This document shows positions 1-6,029 of a stretch of 6,275 bases of DNA, piece after piece. Positions within the stretch are counted from its first letter, which is position 1. Every line of letters begins with the position of its first letter. The notes beneath the pieces were generated by a model. That model made no database searches and was not told the origin of the DNA. It saw only the letters and a program-made list of their open reading frames with translations. The DNA lies in NCBI GenBank assembly GCA_913057815.1, contig CAJXOV010000142.1:1-6275 (forward strand), in the 5' to 3' direction. Both the position numbers and the translations under genes were made by a program. Source of the stretch: an uncultured Flavobacteriales bacterium (GTDB taxonomy: Bacteria > Bacteroidota > Bacteroidia > Flavobacteriales_D > Sanyastnellaceae).

Positions 1-45
1 ACACCTCTCTATTCGTCGGCAGCGTCAGATGTGTATAAGAGACAG
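1..45 (+). other. Illumina Nextera (Tn5) adapter with i5 index, non-genomic
   Basis: These bases are library adapter, not genome. Positions 13-45 match the 33-base Nextera Read 1 adapter: TCGTCGGCAGCGTC followed by the 19-base Tn5 mosaic end, which finishes in AGACAG. Positions 5-12 read CTCTCTAT, a standard Nextera i5 index (S502/N502), and positions 1-4 (ACAC) are the last bases of the P5 arm. The parts are in the right order and orientation for read-through of a short insert that was then assembled onto the contig end. Genomic sequence starts at about base 46. I recognised this from memory of the adapter sequences; the match is long enough to leave little doubt. Confidence 0.97.
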
Positions 46-46
46 G

Positions 47-886
47 TATAAAGAAAGAGTAGGAGAGATAGTTTCTGGAGAAGTTTATCAAGTTTGGAAG
101 AAAGAAATTCTAATACTAGATGATGAAGATAATGAGCTTATCCTTCCTAAGTCTGAGCAAATACCTTCAGATTATTTCAGAAAAGGAGATTCGGTAAAGG
201 CTGTAGTGGCCAAAGTGGATATTAGAAATAACAATCCGCAGATTATCCTTTCTAGAAGCGCTCCTGAATTTTTAGAAAGATTGTTTGAACAAGAAGTACC
301 AGAGGTGTTTGATGGTTTAATAACAATTAAGAAAATTGTTAGATCTCCAGGCGATAGAGCTAAGGTGGCGGTAGAATCTTACGATGATAGAATAGATCCT
401 GTAGGAGCTTGTGTTGGGATGAAAGGAGCTAGAATTCATTCAATAGTTAGAGAGCTTAAGAACGAGAATATTGATGTGATTAATTACACATCAAATGAGC
501 AGCTTATGATAGCTAGAGCATTAAGCCCAGCTAAAGTCTCATCTATAAATATAGATAAGGAGAATGGAAGAGCGGATGTCTTCTTAAAAGCTGATCAAGT
601 TTCACTAGCAATAGGAAAAGGCGGACACAATATTAAATTGGCTGGTAAGCTAGTTGGATATGAGCTGGATGTTTATAGAGAAAATGAAGCTGAAATCGAT
701 GATATCGATTTAGAAGAGTTTGCAGATGAGATTGACGGATGGATCATTGATGAGTTAAAAAGCATCGGATGTGATACGGCTAGAAGTGTTATGGAATTAG
801 ATGAAGGTCAGTTAGAAAAAAGAACTGATTTAGAAGAAGAAACAGTAAAAGAAGTAATAAGAATACTAAGAGAAGAGCTTGAGTAA
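47..886 (+). CDS. nusA: Transcription termination/antitermination factor NusA, 5'-truncated
   Basis: NusA binds RNA polymerase and nascent RNA and modulates pausing, termination and antitermination. Only the last 279 codons are genomic. The N-terminal polymerase-binding domain (roughly 125-130 residues in the family) is missing because the contig ends in adapter. Counting from Tyr at base 47, an S1 domain covers about residues 6-70. KH1 follows, with the NusA hallmark DPVGACVGMKGARI at 117-130, then KH2 with AIGKGGHNIKLA at 188-199 (GxxG loop GKGG). An acidic helical tail occupies about 217-279. The tail looks like a single helix-hairpin-helix unit, shorter than the two acidic repeats of E. 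coli NusA. The ATG at base 29 is adapter-encoded and must not be used as a start. The gene ends with TAA, and infB follows 43 bases later on the same strand, the usual nusA-infB pairing. Identity is near certain. Confidence 0.97.
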   Translation, partial: YKERVGEIVSGEVYQVWKKEILILDDEDNELILPKSEQIPSDYFRKGDSVKAVVAKVDIRNNNPQIILSRSAPEFLERLFEQEVPEVFDGLITIKKIVRSPGDRAKVAVESYDDRIDPVGACVGMKGARIHSIVRELKNENIDVINYTSNEQLMIARALSPAKVSSINIDKENGRADVFLKADQVSLAIGKGGHNIKLAGKLVGYELDVYRENEAEIDDIDLEEFADEIDGWIIDELKSIGCDTARSVMELDEGQLEKRTDLEEETVKEVIRILREELE

Positions 887-929
887 ATTGAATTAACTTT
901 TGGTATTTTAGGTTTAAGAAAATTATTAT

Positions 930-3803
930 ATGTCTATAAGTAAACCAGCTAGATTAAATAAAGTAGCTAGAGATTTTAACGTTAGTATTAATACTATTGT
1001 GGAGTTCTTAGAGGATAAAGGTGTGACCGTTGAGGCTAAGCCTACCACTAAGATTGATCCTGATATGTATAGCTTATTGATGGGGGAATTTGCCGCTGAT
1101 AAAGAGATGAAGGAAAAGTCTTCCGAAATCTCTAATCGTACTAGAGAGCAAAAAGAGTCAATTTCTATTGATTCAAATCAAGTCGTAGCTCCTAAGCAAG
1201 AAACTGATAAAATAGACATAGATAGTCTTAAATCTCCTGTAGAGGTTCCAGCACCAAAAGCTGCCGAACCAGAAGTGGTGAAGGAAACACCTGCTCCTGC
1301 TCCTGCCCCAGAGCCGGAACCAGTTGTAGCTGAAGCACCAGCTCCAGTCGAAGAGAAGAAGGAAGAACCTAAGCCGGTTGAGAAAGCAAAAGAAGAGCCG
1401 CAAGAGATAGCTGCTGAGAAACCTGTGCTAAAAGGTCTAAAAGTATTAGATAAAATAGATCTAGATCCTAAGCCAGCTAAAAAGGTAGCCAAGGTAGAAA
1501 AGCCGGTTGAAAAACCAGTTGAACCTCCTAAAAAGGAAGAGGAGAAAGTAACTCCTAAGAAAGTTGAAGTTGAGGCTCCTAAAGCTACACCTGAAGCAAA
1601 GACTGACGTTCCTGCTGAGCCTGAAACTATAAGAGCCGAATTCACGAAATTAAGAGGGACTAAAGTGATGGGTAAAATTGAATTACCTGTCGAGAAAAAG
1701 CCTTCTGGAGAAGCAGAAAAAAGAAAGAGAAAAAGAAAACGTGTTAAGGTCAATATAGACAAGACAATTAAAACTGGCGGACCTACTAGAGGAGGCAATA
1801 CTGGAAACACAGGAAACAGAGGTGGGAATAAGCCTGGAGGAGCCGGAGGAAATAAATTCAATAAGAAAAAGCCAGAGCTTAATCAAAAAGGTGAAGTATC
1901 CAAGGAAGCTATACAAAAGCAGCTGAAAGAGACTATGGCTAGGTTAAGCGGAAAAGGAAAGAATAAATCCGCTAAGTTAAGAAGAGCTAAGAGAGATGCT
2001 GTAGCTCAAAAAACTGAGGAGGATTTACAAAAAGCTGAAGAAGAAAAGTCTATTCTAAAATTAACTGAATTCGTTTCAGTTTCTGAATTGGCTAACATGA
2101 TGTCTAAAACACCGACAGATATAATTTCCGCGTGTATGACATTGGGTATTTTTGTTTCTATCAACCAAAGACTGGATGCAGAAACTATTCAGATAATTGC
2201 AGAAGAGTTTGGGTATACAGTGGAGTTTGTTAGTGCTGATGTCCAGGAGTCCATTGTGTTAGAGGAAGATGATACTGAAGATTTAATAGCACGTCCACCT
2301 GTTGTTACAGTAATGGGACATGTAGATCATGGTAAAACATCCCTACTTGATTATGTAAGAAAGGCAAACGTAATAGCAGGTGAAGCCGGTGGAATCACCC
2401 AGCATATAGGAGCTTACAATGTGAAGCTAGATAACGGTAAGCTTATTACATTCTTAGATACTCCGGGTCATGAGGCCTTTACTGCCATGAGAGCAAGGGG
2501 TGCACAAGTAACAGATTTGGCCATTATTGTAGTAGCCGCAGATGACGCTGTGATGCCACAGACTAAAGAGGCTATTAATCACGCTCAAGCAGCAGGAATC
2601 CCTATGATTTTTGCGATCAATAAAATAGATAGACCAAACGCAAATCCAGATAGAATTAAGGAGGAGCTAACGGCCATGAATATTATAGTAGAAGAGTGGG
2701 GAGGTAAATTCCAGAGTCAAGATATTTCTGCTAAAATGGGAACCAATGTAAATGAGCTTCTCGATAAAGTTTTATTAGAAGCTGAATTATTAGACCTAAA
2801 AGCTAATCCTAATAAGAGAGCTATTGGAACTGTTGTTGAATCTTCTTTAGATATAGGAAGAGGATACGTTACTACCGTGCTAGTAGAAGGCGGAACACTT
2901 CGAATAGGAGATCCGATTCTAGCTGGTCAGCATTCAGGAAGAGTTAAAGCTATTCATAATGAGCGTGGCAATAAGATAGAAGAAGTTGGGCCAGCTATGC
3001 CGGCTACAGTTCTTGGGTTTAGTGGAGCTCCTAATGCGGGAGATAAATTCTACGTATTTGAGGATGAGAAAGAAGCTAGAGATGTTGCCAATAAGCGTCA
3101 ACAGTTACAAAGAGAGCAAGGAGTGAGATCACAGAAGCATCTTACTATGGAGGAGATTGGTAGAAGAATTGCCATTGGAGATTTCAAGGAGTTGAACTTG
3201 ATTGTTAAAGGTGATGTTGATGGTTCTGTTGAAGCATTAACTGATTCCTTATTGAAATTGTCTACGGATGAAATACAGGTTAACGTAATACATAAGGCAG
3301 TAGGTCAAGTTTCTGAATCTGATGTACTATTAGCATCAGCATCTGATGCTATAATTATAGCATTCCAGGTAAGACCTTCACCTTCTGCTAGAAGGTTAGC
3401 TGAACAAGAAGAAATTCAGATCAAGCCTTACTCAGTAATATATGCTGCCATAGATGAAGTTAAAGAAGCTATGGAAGGACTTTTATCTGCTCGTATTGAG
3501 GAGAAAGTTCTGGGTACTGCTGAAATTAGAGAAACATTCAAAATATCTAAAGTCGGAACTATCGCAGGTTGTTTCATGCTAGAAGGTAAAATTGCTAGAA
3601 ACAGTACGGTAAGATTGATTAGAGACGGAATAGTTGTATACACTGGAACATTAGGATCTCTGAAGAGATTTAAAGATGATGTGAAAGAAGTAGCTAAAGG
3701 TTACGAGTGTGGTCTGAATTTAGCCAACTACAATGATATCAAAGCAGGAGATCATATCGAAGCATTCGAAGAAGTTGAAGTGAAGAGAACCTTAAATAGC
3801 TAG
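930..3803 (+). CDS. infB: Translation initiation factor IF-2
   Basis: IF-2 is the GTPase that brings initiator fMet-tRNA to the 30S subunit and promotes 50S joining. The 957-residue protein (E. coli alpha form: 890) has a first IF2_N-like module at about residues 5-55 ([20 protein letters not shown]). A disordered Lys/Pro/Ala/Glu-rich linker spans about 65-260, then a basic cluster at 264-273, a Gly/Asn-rich stretch at about 283-315 and a second IF2_N module at about 375-437. The G domain is complete: G1 GHVDHGKT at 463-470, G2 GGITQH at 487-492, G3 DTPGH at 510-514, G4 NKID at 564-567 and G5 SAK at 600-602. Beta-barrel domain II, domain III and the fMet-tRNA-binding C-terminal barrel follow, the last with GYECG at 924-928. 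The start fits the family N-terminus. No Shine-Dalgarno is visible; the leader just before the ATG is A/T-rich, as in Bacteroidota. The TAG stop lies inside a hairpin shared with the converging gene. Confidence 0.98.
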   Translation: MSISKPARLNKVARDFNVSINTIVEFLEDKGVTVEAKPTTKIDPDMYSLLMGEFAADKEMKEKSSEISNRTREQKESISIDSNQVVAPKQETDKIDIDSLKSPVEVPAPKAAEPEVVKETPAPAPAPEPEPVVAEAPAPVEEKKEEPKPVEKAKEEPQEIAAEKPVLKGLKVLDKIDLDPKPAKKVAKVEKPVEKPVEPPKKEEEKVTPKKVEVEAPKATPEAKTDVPAEPETIRAEFTKLRGTKVMGKIELPVEKKPSGEAEKRKRKRKRVKVNIDKTIKTGGPTRGGNTGNTGNRGGNKPGGAGGNKFNKKKPELNQKGEVSKEAIQKQLKETMARLSGKGKNKSAKLRRAKRDAVAQKTEEDLQKAEEEKSILKLTEFVSVSELANMMSKTPTDIISACMTLGIFVSINQRLDAETIQIIAEEFGYTVEFVSADVQESIVLEEDDTEDLIARPPVVTVMGHVDHGKTSLLDYVRKANVIAGEAGGITQHIGAYNVKLDNGKLITFLDTPGHEAFTAMRARGAQVTDLAIIVVAADDAVMPQTKEAINHAQAAGIPMIFAINKIDRPNANPDRIKEELTAMNIIVEEWGGKFQSQDISAKMGTNVNELLDKVLLEAELLDLKANPNKRAIGTVVESSLDIGRGYVTTVLVEGGTLRIGDPILAGQHSGRVKAIHNERGNKIEEVGPAMPATVLGFSGAPNAGDKFYVFEDEKEARDVANKRQQLQREQGVRSQKHLTMEEIGRRIAIGDFKELNLIVKGDVDGSVEALTDSLLKLSTDEIQVNVIHKAVGQVSESDVLLASASDAIIIAFQVRPSPSARRLAEQEEIQIKPYSVIYAAIDEVKEAMEGLLSARIEEKVLGTAEIRETFKISKVGTIAGCFMLEGKIARNSTVRLIRDGIVVYTGTLGSLKRFKDDVKEVAKGYECGLNLANYNDIKAGDHIEAFEEVEVKRTLNS
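1428..1685 (+). repeat. Degenerate 12-residue motif occurring twice in the IF-2 linker
   Basis: Two copies of the pattern L-[KR]-G-x-K-V-[LM]-[DG]-K-I-[DE]-L lie in the otherwise low-complexity linker of IF-2. The first is [12 protein letters not shown] at residues 167-178 (bases 1428-1463). The second is [12 protein letters not shown] at residues 241-252 (bases 1650-1685). The coordinates here run from the first base of copy one to the last base of copy two; the sequence between is not repeated. Eight of twelve positions are identical, and the rest are mostly conservative. The hydrophobic spacing differs clearly from the surrounding Lys/Glu/Pro/Ala sequence, so these are likely short linear motifs rather than random composition. 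Their function is unknown to me. Confidence 0.6.
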
Positions 3804-3818
3804 AGTTAGCTATTTAAG
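3791..3818. terminator. Perfect 12-bp hairpin between convergent genes, probable bidirectional terminator
   Basis: The left arm CTTAAATAGCTA (3791-3802) and right arm TAGCTATTTAAG (3807-3818) are exact reverse complements around the four-base loop GAGT. The stop codon of infB (TAG, 3801-3803) and the stop codon of the minus-strand SPOR gene (3812-3810) both lie within it, so the arms also encode the last residues of both proteins. In the infB direction the stem is followed by TTTAATGTT, only a weak U-tract. In the other direction the flank is GTTCTCTTC. The stem is AT-rich (4 G/C pairs in 12), so intrinsic termination may be inefficient, but the symmetry and position between converging genes support a shared terminator or 3'-end-protecting hairpin. 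Confidence 0.7.
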
Positions 3819-4367
3819 TTTAATGTTATCCTTAACAACGTATGCGCTAGGATATAACTCTCTTATAGCATTAAGCTTTTTCTCGGCAGAGATATAATTT
3901 CTGAAATCACCTATTCGTACGAAGTAGTCAGAAGAGTTATAGTCTAGAGTGGCTCTTTCTCCGCTATTAAGCATGGAAGACCTTATGGACCGAGCTTCTG
4001 TCAAGTCACCCATAAATACTTGAATTCTGAAACCTGTGATTGTGGCTGATTCAACCGTGTCTAACCAGTTAGTAATATTGTCGTCCATATATAAGGTCAC
4101 CGAACCTTCACTGTTTTTCACTGGTTTATCAACTGTGTAAGTATTGTCTAGGGTGTCCTCTGGTTCAATTGTGTTCGTTTCATTTCCCAAATGATTATTT
4201 AATAGAAGGGCTAAAGAGTCTTGGGAGTTCTTAGGTTCCTTTACATCTACTTGATCACTTTTTTTTCCAAATATTTTTTGCCAGAATGTTCTGTCATCCT
4301 GGGATATTCCTTGACTACTGATCAATAAGAATAATAGAACAAAAATGGGTGTGATATAATTCTTCAT
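3810..4367 (-). CDS. Secreted SPOR-domain protein
   Basis: This gene encodes a 185-residue exported protein. Residues 1-22 form a signal peptide: MKNY, a hydrophobic core ITPIFVLLFLLISS, and probable cleavage near GIS/Q. There is no lipobox cysteine. A hydrophilic, Asn/Asp/Glu/Lys-rich linker covers about 24-105. The C-terminal part, about 109-182, looks like a SPOR domain: GFRIQVFMG at 112-120, a helix with EARSIRSSM, YFVRIGDF at 148-155, a helix with AEKKLNAIREL, and a final strand SAYVV. SPOR domains in other bacteria bind peptidoglycan lacking stem peptides, so a periplasmic cell-wall role is likely, but the specific function is not known. The gene converges on infB with six bases between the stop codons and diverges from actA. 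From memory, a SPOR gene at this position is common in Bacteroidota. There is no Shine-Dalgarno, and a TATATTTG box lies only 5 bases before the ATG. Domain call fairly sure; function open. Confidence 0.85.
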   Translation of the reverse strand: MKNYITPIFVLLFLLISSQGISQDDRTFWQKIFGKKSDQVDVKEPKNSQDSLALLLNNHLGNETNTIEPEDTLDNTYTVDKPVKNSEGSVTLYMDDNITNWLDTVESATITGFRIQVFMGDLTEARSIRSSMLNSGERATLDYNSSDYFVRIGDFRNYISAEKKLNAIRELYPSAYVVKDNIKLK

Positions 4368-4372
4368 GAGTG

Positions 4373-4380
4373 CAAATATA
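4373..4380 (-). promoter_or_regulatory. Candidate Bacteroidota -7 box for the SPOR gene
   Basis: On the minus strand these bases read TATATTTG, an exact fit to the Bacteroidota -7 consensus TAnnTTTG. Only five bases (CACTC) separate it from the ATG of the SPOR gene, so transcription would begin at or within a few bases of the start codon, giving a nearly leaderless mRNA. No TTG is found at the expected 17-23 base spacing upstream (about 4398-4406), and AT-rich DNA gives such octamers by chance, so this is tentative. Confidence 0.35.
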
Positions 4381-4494
4381 TAGGGTTCACCTTAAGCATT
4401 TAGATATTAATAAGTAGGACTATATTATGCCAATAACCGTGCTAAATACTGATTTATTGCTTTTGTTTTGAATAGCCTCTCGATAATCTGCCCC

Positions 4495-4515
4495 TATTTA
4501 GAAAGATTCTAAATA
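4495..4515. promoter_or_regulatory. Perfect 21-bp palindrome, possible operator upstream of actA
   Basis: The arms TATTTAGAA (4495-4503) and TTCTAAATA (4507-4515) are exact reverse complements around AGA. The core TTAGAAAGATTCTAA differs at one base from the 7-1-7 inverted-repeat form TTAGAATnATTCTAA, similar to boxes bound by some Fur/PerR-family regulators. It lies about 56 bases before the -7 candidate for actA and 128 bases from the SPOR gene start, so it could serve either gene. The short loop and absence of a U-tract make a terminator less likely. The regulator is a guess. Confidence 0.45.
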
Positions 4516-4560
4516 AAATTATTGGCGTTGCAATCTTACATCCTTAGGGTTAAAATCAGT

Positions 4561-4568
4561 TAAATTTG
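4561..4568 (+). promoter_or_regulatory. Candidate Bacteroidota -7 box for actA
   Basis: TAAATTTG fits the TAnnTTTG consensus exactly and ends 27 bases before the actA ATG, predicting a leader of about 20 bases. It overlaps the second copy of a GTTAAA direct repeat; the copies start at 4549 and 4559, exactly ten bases or about one helical turn apart. No TTG -33 element occurs at the usual spacing (about 4535-4543); the nearest are at 4522-4524 and 4528-4530, too far upstream. The position is good, but the promoter is incomplete on sequence alone. Confidence 0.45.
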
Positions 4569-4571
4569 CCC

Positions 4572-4582
4572 TCGAATTTCGA
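4572..4582. promoter_or_regulatory. Short palindrome near the predicted actA transcription start
   Basis: TCGAA and TTCGA flank a central T, making a perfect 5-1-5 inverted repeat directly after the candidate -7 box and spanning the predicted transcription start. It could be a repressor half-site pair or chance; palindromes this short are common. Confidence 0.2.
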
Positions 4583-4595
4583 CCCGATTTAGACA

Positions 4596-6005
4596 ATGAA
4601 GAGCGGAAATAACCCACTGCCAATCGAGCAGAACAAAAAAATTAAGAGTTTCAGATTCCTGGGCCTCTTTACTATCCTATTGCTTAGTTTACAGTCACTT
4701 GCTACCATACATGAGGGCGGTGATTACGATGCGGGAGAAGCTGTATTTAATAATAATTGTGCTACATGCCACTCTTTAGACGGGAGTGTGTTGGCTGCTC
4801 CTTCTTTAGAAGGAATAAGCGAGAGGTGGGCTGGGAAAGACGAGCTTATTAAGCTCTGGATTAAAAACCCAAAAAAGGCTGCGGCTACTGGAGATGATTA
4901 TGTTCTTAAAATGACTGCTACATGGGTGCCGAAGTTTCAGTGGATGCAGAACCAAGCGGTGAATGATGCGGATATCAATAATGTGCTGACTTACATTTCT
5001 GAATATGAGCCTCCTGTTAGTGGTCCTGTTGAGGGTGGAAAAGATTGGTATAACGAGGAGGCGAAAGCAGCTGAGGCTGGAGATCCTATATTTTGGTATT
5101 TGATATTGGCAGTAGTGTTTGCTATTATCGCTGTTGCTGCTTCTGGAGCAGGAAGAGCTATTGGTTCGAGTATTCAGGAAAGAGAAACTGGTGACGGTAT
5201 TCCTCATACTTCTTATGGAGAGAGAGCTAAAGTATGGTTGTGGGAGAATAAGGTTATTGCTTCACTTCTTACATTAGTAATTGTCATTTTCTTCTTAATC
5301 CCTTGGGGTTATAATTTAGGAATGGCTATTAATGTTATGGAGGATTACAAGCCAGAACAGCCTATTGAGTTTAATCACAAGCTTCATGCAGGTAAAAATG
5401 GAATTAACTGTGAGTATTGTCATAACTCTGCTAGTAAGTCGAAGCATGCTGGGCTTCCTGAGCCTATGTTGTGTATGAATTGTCATAAAGGAGTTAAGGT
5501 GGGTGAGAGTGATGAAATGACTGCTGAGATTCATAAGATTTATGATTATGTTGGTTTCGATCCTGAAGCTGGGACATATATAGAAGATTACGTTCAAAAA
5601 CCAATTACGTGGAATAAAGTACATAATCTACCAGATCATGTTTATTTCAATCACTCACAACATGTTAATGTAGCTGGTCTGCCATGTCAGCAATGTCATG
5701 GACCAGTTGATCAAGAGTATATGCTTGGTAAAGTGGCTACTAGTGAAGAAATTATGAAGCTAGCTGAAGAAGATGTTAATATTATTTCTTTAGAGAAGGA
5801 TGTGTTAACTATGGGTTGGTGTATCGAGTGTCACAGTAAGGCAGGTGTGTCTGTAATGAATTCGGATAATGGTTATTATCAAGAAATACATGATAGGCTT
5901 ATCGATACTGAGTTAGGAAAAAGAGATTTAAAGAAATATTTAGAAGACAACGTAATCACAGTGAAGGAGCTGGGAGGATGGGAATGTTCTAAATGTCATT
6001 ACTAA
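4596..6005 (+). CDS. actA: Alternative complex III subunit ActA: monohaem plus pentahaem membrane cytochrome c
   Basis: ActA is the multihaem cytochrome c of alternative complex III, which oxidises membrane quinol and passes electrons to periplasmic carriers or a terminal oxidase. The 469-residue protein has a signal peptide (basic K14-K17, hydrophobic 19-36, likely cut after SLA at 36). A monohaem cytochrome c domain at about 40-137 carries C55-ATC-H59. Transmembrane helices lie at about 164-184 and 218-243. A C-terminal pentahaem domain has CxxCH starting at C272, C293, C364, C409 and C464. Histidines in FNHKLH (261, 264), SKH (284) and FNHSQH (353, 356) are candidate distal haem ligands. 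Two helices would put both haem domains in the periplasm. The last haem motif ends one residue before the stop. The start is the first ATG and gives a sensible leader; no Shine-Dalgarno is seen. actB follows after 24 bases, which supports this identity over other multihaem cytochromes. Confidence 0.9.
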   Translation: MKSGNNPLPIEQNKKIKSFRFLGLFTILLLSLQSLATIHEGGDYDAGEAVFNNNCATCHSLDGSVLAAPSLEGISERWAGKDELIKLWIKNPKKAAATGDDYVLKMTATWVPKFQWMQNQAVNDADINNVLTYISEYEPPVSGPVEGGKDWYNEEAKAAEAGDPIFWYLILAVVFAIIAVAASGAGRAIGSSIQERETGDGIPHTSYGERAKVWLWENKVIASLLTLVIVIFFLIPWGYNLGMAINVMEDYKPEQPIEFNHKLHAGKNGINCEYCHNSASKSKHAGLPEPMLCMNCHKGVKVGESDEMTAEIHKIYDYVGFDPEAGTYIEDYVQKPITWNKVHNLPDHVYFNHSQHVNVAGLPCQQCHGPVDQEYMLGKVATSEEIMKLAEEDVNIISLEKDVLTMGWCIECHSKAGVSVMNSDNGYYQEIHDRLIDTELGKRDLKKYLEDNVITVKELGGWECSKCHY

Positions 6006-6029
6006 ACCATAATTCTTAGAGAGAACAAA

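Noticed and set aside
1285..1345. Repetitive Pro-Ala/Pro-Glu codons, considered as a DNA tandem repeat
   Set aside because: The codons vary and the repeat units are irregular. This is protein-level low complexity in the IF-2 linker, not a DNA repeat or CRISPR-like array.
1178..1861. A 227-codon open frame on the minus strand inside infB
   Set aside because: It is antisense to the Lys/Pro/Ala/Glu-rich IF-2 linker. Its Ser/Gly/Phe/Thr-rich translation simply mirrors that composition, and infB itself is intact and recognisable.
1173..1916. Two further short minus-strand frames (1173-1403 and 1683-1916) under the IF-2 linker
   Set aside because: Both are low-complexity shadows (Phe/Trp/Ser/Leu-rich) of the coding strand, with no recognisable domain.
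3428..3643. A 71-codon minus-strand frame within the 3' part of infB
   Set aside because: It lies opposite the conserved IF-2 C-terminal domains and has no features of its own.
4431..4459. CAATAA and TTATTG as an inverted repeat in the divergent intergenic region
   Set aside because: The arms are only six bases, AT-rich and 17 bases apart, which is expected by chance here.
4806..5624. Minus-strand frames (4806-5207 and 5316-5624) opposite actA
   Set aside because: They lie opposite clear cytochrome c coding sequence, and their translations resemble no protein family.
5409..6001. CxxC pairs in the cytochrome, considered as zinc-ribbon or ferredoxin sites
   Set aside because: Every pair is followed by His (CxxCH), the protein has a signal peptide, and actB follows, so c-type haem attachment is the better reading.
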